A DNA stretch of 64,000 bases, taken from Flammulina velutipes (Eukaryota; Basidiomycota; Agaricomycetes; Agaricales; Physalacriaceae). The DNA lies in contig CM022374.1 in assembly GCA_011800155.1 (NCBI GenBank), positions 496,001 to 560,000 of the forward strand. Direction: 5' to 3'. The position numbers and the translations under genes were made by a program. This document shows, piece by piece, positions 1 to 10,284 of this stretch. The notes beneath the pieces were generated by a model. That model did no database searches. It was not told where the DNA came from and saw only the letters and a list, made by a program, of their open reading frames with translations. The stretch's first letter is position 1. Each line of letters begins with the position of its first letter.

Positions 1-250
1 CCTTAATGTGATTTTCTCACGCTTGGAGTACACACAAATTCGGCCTCTCCTCAGTGTGATTTCCTATCATTCAACGCCTTGAAAAATCCGTTGGCACAAA
101 AGGTAAGATTGGCATGCGCGACACGACCACCAATGTACTGACGACGATACAGAGGTCATCCGGGAGGCTGTATTTTAATATCTCGTACGTCGAAACAACC
201 AACATCGCAAGTCCAACTCTGACAATGGCGAACAGAAAACAACAGACAAA

Positions 251-1336
251 ATGGGAGCATCTCGCGCAGACAAGGAGCTGTACTTTGAAAAGCTCAAGGA
301 CCTCTTGATCAAATTCCGTAAGTGGTGGATCCTTCACTTGTCCAGCTATCCTAACCCGTTTTGCAGCCTCTATCTTCATCGTCAACGTCGACAATGTTGG
401 ATCCAACCAGATGCATCAGATTCGTGTTGCCCTCCGTGGCAAAGGTGTCGTCCTGATGGGAAAGAACACGATGGTCCGCCGTGCTCTCCGCTCCATCCTC
501 GGCGAGAACCCTCAATTCGAGCGTCTCCTTCCCCACGTCCGAGGCAACATCGGTTTCGTCTTCACTTCCGGCGAACTCAAGGAAATCCGCGACATCATCA
601 CCGCCAACAAAGTCGCTGCCCCCGCTCGCGCAGGTGCATTTGCTCCTTTGGACGTCAGCATTCCTGGTGGTAACACCGGTATGGAACCCGGAAAGACCTC
701 CTTCTTCCAGGCTCTCGGTATCCCCACCAAGATTGCCCGTGGTACGATTGAAATCGTCAGCGACGTCAAGGTCGTGACTGCCGGAACCCGTGTCGGTACT
801 TCCGAGGCCACTCTCTTGAACATGTTGAACATCTCTCCGTTCACGTATGGAATGACTGTCGTCCAGATCTTTGATTCCGGCAACTCCTTCTCTCCGTCCG
901 TCCTCGACGTCGACGAGTCTGAGCTCGTCGACCGCTTCCTCTCCGGAATCAAAACCGTCGCCGCCATCTCATTGGCCCTTAACTACCCCACGATCGTATC
1001 TGTTGTCCACTCGTTGGTCAACGCCTACAAGAACCTCATCGCTGTATCCCTCGCTACCGAGTACAGCTTTGAAGGCTCTGAGAAGGTTCGTTTCACTCTC
1101 AAGTGTCGTACAGTACCTTTTTCTCATCATTCCATAGGTTAAGGAATACCTCGCCAACCCCGACGCCTTCGCCGTTGCCGCTCCTGCTGCCTCTGAGGCT
1201 GCTCCAGCTGCTGCTGCTGTCGAGGAGAAAGAGCCGGAGAAGGAGGAAGAATCCGACGATGACATGGTATGCCCTAAATCATATCTTCTTGCTCCCTTGC
1301 TAATACCCATCGCAGGGTTTCGGTCTCTTCGACTAG
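251..1336 (+). CDS. RPLP0: 60S acidic ribosomal protein P0 (uL10)
   Basis: Four exons read 251-317, 367-1085, 1138-1266 and 1316-1336, giving 311 residues, the usual P0 length. The product is the stalk base of the large ribosomal subunit; it binds 25S rRNA and anchors the P1/P2 dimers that recruit elongation factors. The N-terminal part carries the L10 signature ([20 protein letters not shown], about residues 40-60). An Ala/Glu-rich hinge follows, and the protein ends in the acidic stalk tail [14 protein letters not shown], which is diagnostic of P-stalk proteins. The last intron falls inside this tail, so the final exon encodes only six residues. All introns are about 50 nt with GT/AG ends. 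The start is the first ATG in frame with the conserved N-terminus. It is convergent with the RlpA-like gene next door. Confidence 0.97.
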
Positions 1337-1420
1337 TACAAGGATGTTATACAATTATATTTGCAAAATGTCAATGTCCTTCAATGTCTCCCTCATAAGT
1401 TATGGTACCAGCAAAGGCAG

Positions 1421-2072
1421 CTATGTCACGGGTAGAGGCTCCGTCACTGGGGCATCTGCGCCTGTCCCGCCGCCACCGCCACTGACTGTTCTGTGATCAA
1501 CGAACCACCACTTCACAGGTTCCAGGATGCCAATATCGAGGGTTTGGTTCGGCGAAAGCAACTTGAACGCTGCTGGCGACAAGTCAAGCTTATACTTGAA
1601 GGCTCCCCCGCACCTCTCTTCGCTAGGACATTTATCCCTCACCGTCAATTCGATCGGCTTCATCACCTTCGTAGTTGGATCGGTATCTGCCGCGTTTCCG
1701 TCAGTCTCGACAGACGATGATACCAAAACGCAACATACATTCAGCATGTATCATCTTATTGCAGATTGGGTTGAAATTCGTGTTCCCGGTCGCACCAGGG
1801 TACCCGTCGAACAAGATATATGACACTGCTACCACCATCTCCTCGTCGGTGTTCGCTGGATACCCGCACGCTCCTAGGCCGGGTGTGTAATGCGACGCTG
1901 CGGGAATGTATAAGAACAGAAGCCGGACTGTGGCGTGCAAACGACACATACCTTGGCCATCGTGTTCACCCTCAATCAAGGCCAGATCCCGTCCTACAGG
2001 TGTATCCCATCGTATGGGCGCTGCCCATACAGATGCAAGAGTGATAGTGAAAAGACTGATCAAGGCGGACAT
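1421..2072 (-). CDS. Secreted RlpA-like double-psi beta-barrel protein, copy 1
   Basis: Exons 2072-1952, 1897-1739 and 1686-1421 give 181 residues. A hydrophobic signal peptide ending in a VWAAP-like cleavage region is followed by the single-domain expansin/barwin-related fold common in basidiomycetes: HYTPGLGACG, then V-A-V-S with FD, GNTNFNPICNK, V-R-D-K-C-P, and LDLSPAAFKLL near the C-terminus. Family members are small extracellular proteins related to expansins and cerato-platanin-like secreted proteins; no catalytic activity is established for most. A TATA-like CTATAAAA lies about 56 bp upstream of the ATG, and a perfect palindrome (see separate entry) sits 14 nt upstream. A Gly-rich and Pro-rich tail after the domain distinguishes it from its neighbour copy. 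The fold assignment is confident; substrate and role are unknown. Confidence 0.88.
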
Positions 2073-2086
2073 TTCTAATGGTGTAG

Positions 2087-2098
2087 ACCGCCGGCGGT
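2087..2098. promoter_or_regulatory. 12-bp palindrome upstream of RlpA-like copy 1
   Basis: ACCGCCGGCGGT is a perfect palindrome beginning 14 nt upstream of the start codon at 2072. The same 12 bases occur at exactly the same distance from the start of the second copy (3823-3834). In both genes a TATA-like element lies about 30 nt further upstream, so the palindrome probably falls near the transcription start or in the 5' UTR. Whether it binds a dimeric factor or only reflects duplication cannot be told from sequence. Confidence 0.45.
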
Positions 2099-2129
2099 TG
2101 GAACTTCAGCTTCGTGTAGGGGACTCGTT

Positions 2130-3240
2130 TTATAGTGGAACTCGGTGGCGCATCGCAATGGTTTCGTTCCATAATTTAATCAGTGGTGGCGGTGTGGCCG
2201 ACGTAGGTTTAGCAACGCTGATCGCCGCCGCCGCTGCGAGATAACCGTTGAGGTTCTCTGGACGACTGTACGCAGTATCTTGGTATCTTAGTTCCGATTT
2301 TGGGTAGTGGTAGTTGCTGGCTGCCGCCACGGTATCTGCCCGACAGTAGTAACTCTTGGCCTATAGCTAAACCTTCAGAGGTGCGTAGAGAAGACAGTTA
2401 ATTAAGTACGTATCATTCCGTGCGGCGTTCAACTTATATAACTAGGATGTGGTACTCGATATCCAACATAGAGATGCACAGATCGGAGGAGATATTACGC
2501 GTATGAAAGTAGTAATTTGCCACTACTTCGATGGAGATTGGTTGAGTCGTTGTTACCTAACCCAACGATACCGACACCGGAACCACGACAAAAGGAGTTG
2601 ACTTAGAATCAACTAGGGCGGTCCTGTTACGGGGTGATATTTGTCTCTTAAGCTTATGATGGCAGCGTCTCATCTGGGTCTCACGAACTTGCTTTGTAAA
2701 TAGCTTGTATCATCTGGGCGAAAAGAATATGTGAGAGTTACGGCATTGAACACCCACATCTCTACCTGTGAGAATCTTTGTATCTCCACGAGCAAACGAT
2801 ATGCGCCACACTTTTGATCCTTCGGATCACACGGCCCGACAACGACTCGCTTGCGACCGTCATGTTCCTCGTTGTTTTCATCTCTTAAGCTCTCAATATC
2901 TCTGCTCTACACTGGACTCAAAGCACCATCATGACTGATGAACCTTATGTGACAACACCTTTCGTCTTGGCTGTCGCTGCAGGCTAGTGGGACACTGGTA
3001 ACCTATTCATCAACACCAGAAAGAGCTGCATTCTCCCTTCCTCTTCTTTGAGGTGACACTGGTATCTATAACCCTCTTTATGCTCCTCAAACTGATAGTT
3101 GCTGAGATTTAATACAGGTTACAATCACAATTGTCCTTCTGGCGCCCTATAATTTATGGTATGTTATATACATGCCAGCTGTTCCAGAGGTGAATGAACT
3201 GCTGGGTTGAACATGTTGGCTTCTTCGCCTCGCCAGCTAC
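2130..3240. other. Intergenic stretch without a recognisable gene
   Basis: This stretch lies between the two RlpA-like genes. It holds the promoter of copy 1 at its left edge (TATA-like 2128-2135) and the 3' side of copy 2 at its right edge. I found no long open frame with splice sites, no RNA gene and no obvious repeat in between. Confidence 0.6.
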
Positions 3241-3808
3241 TCACGCTCCTTTGTGTTTAACAAACCACCAGGTGACATTATCTAGCCGGCCCACATCGAG
3301 CGGCGCCAGTATTTTGAATGCAGCTGGCGTCAAGTCAATATTATAGGTGAATGGCGCTTCACAATCCACTGGAGTTTGACATCGGTCGGTGACCTTTACT
3401 TGCAACGATTTCTTCTGTTTAGTGACAGGATCAGTAGCTGCGACATCCCCGTTAGTCGTGACTTTGGCGCTTAAGACTGGTAAGATAACGTACTTTCGAC
3501 GTGCACCTCCTGATTACAGATTTTATTTTCATTAGGATTGCCTGTTGCACCCGGATACTGGTCGAATACGCCCATCGTCACGGCTGCTATCATCTCGTTC
3601 TCGTTGTTCTTGATTCCGCACGCGCCAACGTCCGGATAGAAATAAGTTGCTGGTGGGGCGTAAGGACAAAAACTGGATTGTGGCGCAAACAGCCCATACC
3701 TTGTCCGACATGGACTCCTTCAATCACAGATAGATCTCTTTGAATGGTAATGGGCGCGGCCCGTACGATTGATAGTGCGGTAATGACAAGAGCAATCAAG
3801 GCAAACAT
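3241..3808 (-). CDS. Secreted RlpA-like double-psi beta-barrel protein, copy 2
   Basis: Exons 3808-3700, 3649-3494 and 3437-3241 give 153 residues. The intron positions match copy 1 exactly, so the two are tandem duplicates in the same orientation. After a signal peptide (MFALIALVITALSIVRAAP) the domain shows ATYFYPDVGACG, a conserved FD, ATGNPNENKICN, VKVTDRC, and LTPAAFKIL followed by VTWWFV. It lacks the Gly-rich tail of copy 1 and ends soon after the domain. The last two exons are short, so the gene is easy to miss in simple open-frame scans. A TATA-like CTATAAAA lies about 57 bp upstream of the ATG at 3865-3872. Confidence 0.87.
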
Positions 3809-3822
3809 GTTGAATCTTGAGG

Positions 3823-3834
3823 ACCGCCGGCGGT
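3823..3834. promoter_or_regulatory. 12-bp palindrome upstream of RlpA-like copy 2
   Basis: This is the second occurrence of ACCGCCGGCGGT, again starting 14 nt upstream of the start codon (3808) and roughly 30 nt downstream of a TATA-like box. The surrounding bases differ more between the two promoters than the palindrome does. Confidence 0.45.
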
Positions 3835-4445
3835 TAGTATGGATTGAGCCTTGTGGCTGACATGTTTTATAGCGGGCGCGACACCGGTGCAGATGTAGAG
3901 ACGAGGGTACTGAGAAAGGTAAGCCGTAACCAGTTGGCATTGGATCTCTAGCGCGGAAACAATTCAAATCTCAGCGCCAGGACATTGCCGCCACTCTATA
4001 CTTAGCAGTGACCTCCATTACCATTGCTAAACGTAACATAGCATCTACTTCACCGTTTACGCACTGAGTTTCTAATCCTTGATATCGCAAGGTGGCGTAA
4101 TGTTTGGTGGTGTTTCGCACTGCGTCTTAGTCCATGACAAGTTTCAGAGGTGCACTGAAAATGCAGTATCGACTATACTACACTGAAGGTCCGAACAGAG
4201 CCAGAAGTTGGAGTTCGACGCGCTCAGAGAACGGAGTTGGAAACTCGATCGAGGTATTTGTAGTACGTAACCTTGGGGATGATTGTACATGTAGTGCATA
4301 GTACGGTAAAGACCGTACGATGTATGTTTTTGCTATTGTAAAACAGCGCTGGAAGTTCCGTGGTATGTCCGACAAGTTGTAGCCGCCCATTGACAGTTCT
4401 GATGATATTGTAAGCGTTAGAATCCAAGCCAACGTGTAGGTAGGC

Positions 4446-4706
4446 CTACCAAGGGGGTGACGACGGTTTCTTCCGTAGGATTTGGGAGAGCTCCGGCTCA
4501 GGAGTTGACCTCCCACTAAATGGGACGAACACTGTTGGGTGTGATGATGATCGTATTGCCATTGGCGTAGTGTCCTTCGGGACGGATGTCGAGAAGAACG
4601 AAGGAGGTGGATTCGGATTGGTGGGTGAGGACGGAGGTGATGCAAAGCGCGTGAATGGATGCGTCGCAAGAGGATCGAAGGATTTGAGCGCTTTTGTGGA
4701 GGACAT
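4446..4706 (-). CDS. Small Pro/Ser-rich hypothetical protein
   Basis: A single open frame of 86 residues, rich in Pro, Ser and Thr, ends in ELSQILRKKPSSPPW. The composition suggests a disordered protein. A good TATA box on the same strand (TATATAAAT, 4743-4751) lies about 37 bp upstream of the ATG, which is the main support that it is real. The sequence at the stop also reads as a possible splice donor (GGTAGGCC), so a further exon toward 4180 is possible but unsupported. No known domain is seen. Confidence 0.4.
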   Translation of the reverse strand: MSSTKALKSFDPLATHPFTRFASPPSSPTNPNPPPSFFSTSVPKDTTPMAIRSSSHPTVFVPFSGRSTPEPELSQILRKKPSSPPW

Positions 4707-4759
4707 GATGGGGCTTTGGATGGTACCTTCGACAATGCGCGATTTATATACAATAAGGT

Positions 4760-6370
4760 GGTCGCGTTTGGCCGCTACACATATGTAATACCTTGCGGGC
4801 CGTCGTGGACGCGATACCGGGAGGTATTCGGGAGGATAATTATGTACGCTACGTCCTGGCTCCGCCCCTAATCACGACAAAAGGATGGTCTGGTGACCTT
4901 TTGTCCGGACTATAGGCATCTTTTCCCTCATCAGAAGCAGGGAAAGTAATCCAATGCGGCGCTGAGATTGTCGTTTCACGGTCATCTGACGACTCATGCG
5001 GCGTTATGGACAAAATACATCCCGTTCCTTTCGAAATGATACATGAAGAGTGGCTCATCTCCGAGGGCTTAGCAGCTCGTGGACCGCTCGCTAACTAGTC
5101 TCGAATGTTCTGACAGTGATACTATGATGTGCGCCACGGTTCTCTATCAAACCGGCCTAGCCCCGGATCAAACGGCCCGATAAGATGAAAACGCTTCACT
5201 ATAGTCATCTCTTTCCTACCATGTGTATCGTACAACTCTTCAGAACGCCGCCTCCGTTGAACCGAGTCACCGCAACGCCTTCTTTATCTCATGCCACGTT
5301 GCTCAAAATCCTAACTCTGTGGCATCTTGGGTGCGCAATCATAAGCAATGCCCTATACGTTGAATTTTGTTTGCACCTTCCTTCGTTGTGGTACATAGCG
5401 ATCGAGCTCCCATTATATCTGGGCGTCCGCCTCGCGCCATCACGAAAACTGTATCACAACTTGTCAATGTTAATGTTATGTAATGTATCAGACTTTATCA
5501 CACATCAGTCGTTATCGAGACGTCTGAATCGCTGAGCTATGCCAACTCAGTGCCGCGCAGTAATGCTCTGCCATACCAACCAACTTTCTGGTAATTCCCC
5601 TCTCTACAGCACAGAAGTCATCGATTAGGAAACCGGATTCACGGATAACACAGATACTTGAAAGAAAGAGTACCATGCAGACGTGTTTGATTGTTCATAG
5701 GTTCAATCCTATCCTTTACCATTCCAGTGATGTCTATACGTCTATCATGGCTCTATATGAGTGTCCGCTCATGCATCGTTTCTCTCACACCTAAGAACTT
5801 CATGATCAATAGTAAGCTCAAATTAAGTTTCCTGAACCGCAGCGACGATTGAGGAAGGAAGAACCTGGAATCCAGTAGGCCTGAAATACCAGGTTAATGG
5901 ATAGTCCGAGTAGAATGTAAGGAGGATAATGAAGAGCTACGTACCACATTAAACACAACCAGATATTGTTCGGGCACGCGCGAAGGAAAGCGGGAGGTAC
6001 CGTGGGAAATAAGTCGGAACCAACTAAAAAACGATCGACGGGAAACGCGTCTTTCTCTTTGACCACAACCTTACCACAACCTCTCAAACTCACAAGCTTC
6101 GAGACTCAAAAAATGCATTTGCACTTTCTATTACAGAAAGCTTGGGCTCGCGGACATGTGTAGGACTATCACTAGTCGCTCCCTTTATGTGCGTGTCGCG
6201 CTCCGCTGTCGTCGTCTACCTTGCTCATATTTCACGGCTTTAGCTTGCTTGAAATGCTCTGACGGGTGAAGAACCTTGAATAACGCGCAAAAGACTTCGT
6301 GACAAACGCCCCCCGCCGCTTTCAAGAGGTCTTCTTCGCGGTCACTGGAGCCATGGCATAGCTATCCCAC
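4760..6370. other. Intergenic stretch, no supported gene
   Basis: Several short open frames exist on both strands (for example 4849-5058 on the minus strand and 5185-5535 on the plus strand), but none shows a known domain or a convincing exon chain. The right edge leads into the transcription unit that hosts the two snoRNAs. Confidence 0.5.
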
Positions 6371-6395
6371 CCGTGCGTATATATTCATTTCGACC

Positions 6396-6480
6396 GGCGA
6401 TGATGTATTATCTTTATATTTGCTACTTCAGAGGACCACCGCGTCCGATGAGACTAACTTTCCACCAAGATCTCTGAGCC
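6396..6480 (+). ncRNA. snR24: C/D box snoRNA U24, copy 1
   Basis: Box C-like ATGATGT is at 6400-6406 and box D CTGA at 6474-6477, with a short closing stem GGC/GCC (6396-6398 with 6478-6480). An internal C'-like CGATGA is near 6446. The 12 bases directly before box D (CCACCAAGATCT, 6462-6473) are complementary to the conserved 25S rRNA segment AGATCTTGGTGG; the fifth base upstream of box D faces the C that corresponds to yeast Cm1437. The D' guide ATATTTGCTACT (6416-6427) is complementary to the adjacent AGTAGCAAATAT, where U24 directs the yeast Am1449/Gm1450 methylations. Two adjacent guides to this rRNA site define U24 (SNORD24/snR24). In budding yeast U24 lies in an intron of ASC1; here the host is different. 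Confidence 0.88.
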
Positions 6481-6632
6481 TCATCTGTTTTTGTTTGAAC
6501 ATTCGTTGACGTCTTTTCCTCGCAGGTTATGTTCTTGGCCGAAGTTACACTCAACCCTCTCTAGCGTGCTGGTGCGTTCGGTGGTTCACCTTCTCTCAAG
6601 GAACAAGAGTGAGTTCCCTTCCACCTGTGCAC

Positions 6633-6718
6633 GGCGATGATGTATTATCTTTTATATTTGCTACTTCAGAGGACCATCGCGTCCGATGAGACTAACTTTC
6701 CACCAAGATCTCTGAGCC
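6633..6718 (+). ncRNA. snR24: C/D box snoRNA U24, copy 2
   Basis: This is a second U24 copy differing from copy 1 at only about two positions over 85 nt (one extra T, and ACCATCG for ACCACCG). Box C-like ATGATGT is at 6637-6643 and box D CTGA at 6712-6715, closed by the same GGC/GCC stem. Both guides are unchanged: ATATTTGCTACT at 6654-6665 and CCACCAAGATCT at 6700-6711. It sits in the second intron of the same host transcript. Preservation of both guides and boxes suggests that both copies are functional. Confidence 0.87.
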
Positions 6719-6955
6719 TCGTCTGTCTTCTTTGACCTCTCGCTGACATGTTTCTTTACCAGGTCCCACTTGACTCACCCAACCTTCGCCGCCTATCTAA
6801 ACTCTGTACAATTCTTCGAGGTAGTACCTGTAGCATAAAGAAGATTCATATCTATGTTACACAACATCAGAGTGCGCAAATAAGAGAGGCCTATATCGTC
6901 GTTCTCAGCAGTTATTGCTACGGCTCAATATTGAATTCGAACTACTTAAGGTAGT

Positions 6956-8560
6956 CTAGAATCCAACTCGACTAGGTTTGGCGGCCTGGGAGGCCTCTTC
7001 GTCAAATTCGGGTGTGAGCAATAGAGCTTCAGGAGGTATCGACCCGATGATAGCGTGTAATGCTTCATGAGCTTTGGCGGCCGTACCCTGTCCCGCAAGG
7101 TATGGCAGAAGGTCATCCAGAGGTTGGAAGGATGTCTGATGAGGAATGTTTCCAGTGATATCGTGGTGACTGCGATAATTGACTAACCTTGAAAAACTGG
7201 AAGTAGAATCCCAACTGCCAGAGGTCTAGGTGAAAGGGATTATATTCGGCGTTGTCAGCGATAAACTTCGGGTGTGGTTGGGCGTAGTCGTCAGCATCGC
7301 CGAACGGTAATCCCGAGCACAGACATTCGTCGTAAGGACGATCCTCTGGGAAGCATATAGCTGTCTCAAAGTCTATCAGATAGACGCGTGGTCGGCTCGT
7401 TGGTAATGTTTTGGTTCTCATTGACTGAGGTTGCCATTCGACGAGGAAGTTGTTGTAGAAAGCATCCTGGACAAATGGTCAGAAAGTATCAAAGGGAAGA
7501 AAGACCTACCTACTCGATGCCCCACGCGCTTCCGATGTATAAATGCAAGCGCCTTCATAATCAATGTAGGTCAGAATGGTACCAATGGAAAAGTAAAGGT
7601 CTGGTACCTCAAGAGCTTGAAGAAGCATGTCCATGATGTCCCCCACTGAATTCTTGACGAAGAAAGCACTCACCCCAAAGGAGTCTTTCATACTCGGTCC
7701 TGTCAAAGGGAATATGGCACATATGATGTCTTCGAAATGTAGTTCCCGAATCATAGGCAACACATGGTTGTCAGCGAGGAGCGTGTTGGCACCAGTCGCC
7801 AGACGGCGTAGAGCTTTGAGGCATTCGTGGCCTTCATTGTGAATCACCACAACACGACACACTAGATCCCTGCCTTCCCGAGTTCGCACTACGCGTTTGA
7901 GAGCGTTCTAAACCATGGTAAGTAAGAATCGAAGCCATGCAACTCTTCATAAGTAGCGACATACGTTGTAGTTGAAACGACGCGCGTCTATCCATAGCAT
8001 CTCGTCGTCATATTGAGACGAAGCAGCAAAGAAATATCCATTTGCATTGGGCAAGGATTCAATGCGTTGCGCGGATATACCACCGCGAGGCGAAGGCCAG
8101 CGGTTCAAGCCATGCCTAAGCAGAACCGGTACGAAAGGCGCCCAAACGGCTTCTTCTGCGTCCCAGTCCATTCCGGGAAAGCGCCAGGATTCTAAATCAT
8201 GGGGAAGCTATTGAAGGTGTCAATGCGCATTGGCAAGGTACAGCATCAGTACTTACTTTTGCGCGTATGCGACGGTCGTTGGTCGTTCGCCAATAGAATA
8301 AGCCCAGGAGAGCAATCGTGGCCGAGACGCAGAGTGAAGATGTTACGATTGAATTCATTTGAGTCATGTCCCTCAATGGTAGTGTTAGTATAACCTAATA
8401 CTAACCGTGGACCAACCAACCAAGTTGACAACTTGAACTTTGGCGGGATCAACCACGGTCACATGCCGGTGATCGCTCACTTCGAACTTTGAAGCAATAA
8501 GCGAAACTCCTCCACTGGGATTCACACCTGGAGGTTTCTGAATAATATCAATTGGCTACG
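6956..8560 (-). CDS. Basidiomycete protein-kinase-like protein (5' end unresolved)
   Basis: Multi-exon minus-strand gene of a family common in agaricomycetes. Recognisable blocks in order: PPGVNPSGGVSLIASKFEV (near 8540-8480); HDSNEFNRNIFTLRLGHDC and LILLANDQRPSHTRK (8370-8260); LESWRFPGMDWDAEEAVW (near 8190-8150); VCRVVVIHNEGHECLKALRR (near 7860-7800); and a catalytic loop GHRDAFYNNFLVEW formed across an intron near 7465-7515. The metal-binding motif appears as LIDFETA (DFE instead of DFG). The last exon ends at a TAG at 6956-6958. The HRD and DFE aspartates and the catalytic-loop Asn are present, so catalysis is possible, but I cannot identify the N-lobe lysine with confidence. The start codon is not resolved; candidates lie between about 8550 and 8680. 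Confidence 0.72.
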
Positions 8561-8689
8561 AGTATACACCGATGTGGCTCAAATGATTTGGTGCGAAGAT
8601 AACTGGGCTTCATTGAGCGCCCTCTGCGCCTCGCCTCCACGAATCATAATAGCCTACCATAGGCGTTCGAGGTTCAGCATTAGAGGCCG

Positions 8690-9030
8690 ACAGGTATGGC
8701 ACTGGTTTACAGGATTGAACCCCGCTGCCGTTCCTTGGTTCACATGCTATGGATATTCAACGTCGAACAACACAATGTGCTCTGCGAAAACAGATATTAT
8801 TGTAACAGCATGTTTTCGAAAGACCGTGTCGCAACCTGCGAGGCTTATATGTTCTGAGATTCAGGAAAGCCATATTCGATTGGGAAGCACTTGATGGGAG
8901 CAAAGTGAACGACCACGGACCAGGTCAACGATAGGGTAAACCAGGTGCGTGTCGGACGGCGACATATATTGATTCAATACAACAACAAAGCGTGAAGAAC
9001 CACCAAGCCAAGACTTTTGGGTTTTGTCTC
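8690..9030. other. Gap between the kinase-like gene and uS11
   Basis: This holds the presumed promoter of the kinase-like gene and the 3' end region of the ribosomal protein gene. No open frame or RNA signature was found. Confidence 0.5.
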
Positions 9031-9767
9031 TAGAGACGACGACCGCGACGACCACCCTACACAAAGAATTTAGATGGAATTCACCATAACGTGGATCTAT
9101 GTTACTCACCTTACGCCTGGTGGAATCCGTGGGCACGGGGGTGACGTCCTCGATCCTTCCGATCCTCATACCGGCACGGGCAAGAGCACGGAGAGCAGAC
9201 TGTGCGCCGGGACCGGGGGTCTTGGTGCCAGTTCCACCTAGACACACGTAAATACAGAGGGCTGAGATAGATTTGGATAACGTACCGGTTGCGCGGAGCT
9301 TGATGTGGAGAGCGGTGAATCCGACTTCGCGGCATCGTGCGGCGACGTCCTGGGCAGCCAACATGGCCGCGTAGGGAGACGACTCGTCACGATCAGCCTT
9401 GACCTTCATTCCACCTATCCATCCACAATCAGACTCAATCCACCGTCCAGAGTAGGAATAGACGCACCAGTGACACGAGCAACGGTTTCCTTTCCGCTGA
9501 GATCGGTAACATGGACGAACGTATCGTTGAACGACGCGAAGATGTGGGCAACACCGAAGACCTGCTCGCCCTCTGCAACTTGGGGACCGAGCGATACGGT
9601 GTTTCCTTCACCGGCGGGGGCCTTGGCGTTCTTTTTGGGGGCCTGAAGTGCGTGTGAGTTACATCCAAACGCATCCAACGCTCCTGGGACTCGTAGCGCT
9701 CCGGTATTGCGTCCAGAGGGCGTAGAGACGCTATCCGAGGCGTGGAGTGGCGGCAAAGACTCACCAT
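9031..9767 (-). CDS. RPS14: 40S ribosomal protein uS11 (S14)
   Basis: Five exons: 9767-9765, 9642-9468, 9414-9286, 9237-9110 and 9057-9031, giving 153 residues. The first exon contains only the start codon ATG, directly followed by a GTGAGT donor. The last exon encodes GGRRGRRL and stop, the conserved basic C-terminus of eukaryotic uS11. Between them lie [40 protein letters not shown] and [20 protein letters not shown], all classic uS11 blocks. The protein binds 18S rRNA on the 40S platform near the mRNA exit. It is divergent from eL42 across about 517 bp, so the two ribosomal protein genes probably share a promoter region. Confidence 0.95.
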
Positions 9768-10284
9768 CGTTGATTCTGGGCTTGAGGTGGGCGGGATGGA
9801 TGCTGCGAAAGTTTAGATGGCGGGCTTGAAGTGTTTCGGAAGGGCATGGCAATTAATGATAAACAAAGACGGGGTTAGGGTTACAGCTTACTTGGAACGC
9901 CACACAAAGTAAATTAAATAGACCAAGTACAGGCGGACTACGATGTCCATGAGAAATGGTGAAACGTGCTTGAATAGCGAAATTTGAGCGTGCACGCATG
10001 GTGCACTACATCTTGGGCAGTGGTCGCAAGGAGGCCAACATAAGGGCGCAACATAATCCCTCTTTATACCACGAGTTCTATGTAATTATGTCGGGTGATT
10101 AGGTCGAACTACGGCGTAGTGGAGGCGCTTACAGGGAACGAGGACGCCACCGCCGAAATCTGCCGATCAGCGGACCTTGAATCTAATCAAGGCAGCTGTA
10201 CAGTCCACAGACGGACCGGCAATTTCCGGTCAGCCTCGAATAGATCATTTCCCCCGCCGTCGTCGTCGAATCCGTCAAGCAAAA
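9768..10284. promoter_or_regulatory. Divergent promoter region of uS11 and eL42
   Basis: This 517-bp interval separates the start codons of two ribosomal protein genes transcribed away from each other. It contains pyrimidine-rich and TATA-like stretches (for example CTTTATACC near 10060-10070). Co-regulation is an inference from arrangement and pathway. Confidence 0.45.

Larger units (their letters stand above)
6373..6762 (+). ncRNA. Host transcript segment: two snoRNA-bearing introns around an 83-nt exon
   Basis: Two introns can be drawn with good signals. Intron 1 runs from a GTGCGT donor at 6373 to an AG at 6524-6525. Intron 2 runs from GTGAGT at 6609 to an AG at 6761-6762. They are 153 and 154 nt, about three times the usual intron length here, and both have a pyrimidine-rich 3' end with a TTGAC/CTGAC branch site. 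Each contains a U24-type snoRNA at nearly the same offset (27 and 28 nt from the donor; 48 and 47 nt from box D to the acceptor). This points to duplication of a whole intron. The exon between them (6526-6608) encodes nothing recognisable, so the host is probably a noncoding snoRNA host gene. Its outer ends are not defined. Confidence 0.6.

Noticed and set aside
4849..5058. 69-codon minus-strand open frame
   Set aside because: Short, no promoter signal or domain; could be chance.
5185..5535. 116-codon plus-strand open frame with hydrophobic segments
   Set aside because: No known domain, no neighbouring exons with splice signals, and composition like the surrounding noncoding DNA.
5690..5725. 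ATAGGTTCAATCCTAT, resembling a tRNA T arm
   Set aside because: The loop is six bases instead of seven, and no acceptor stem or anticodon arm could be drawn around it.
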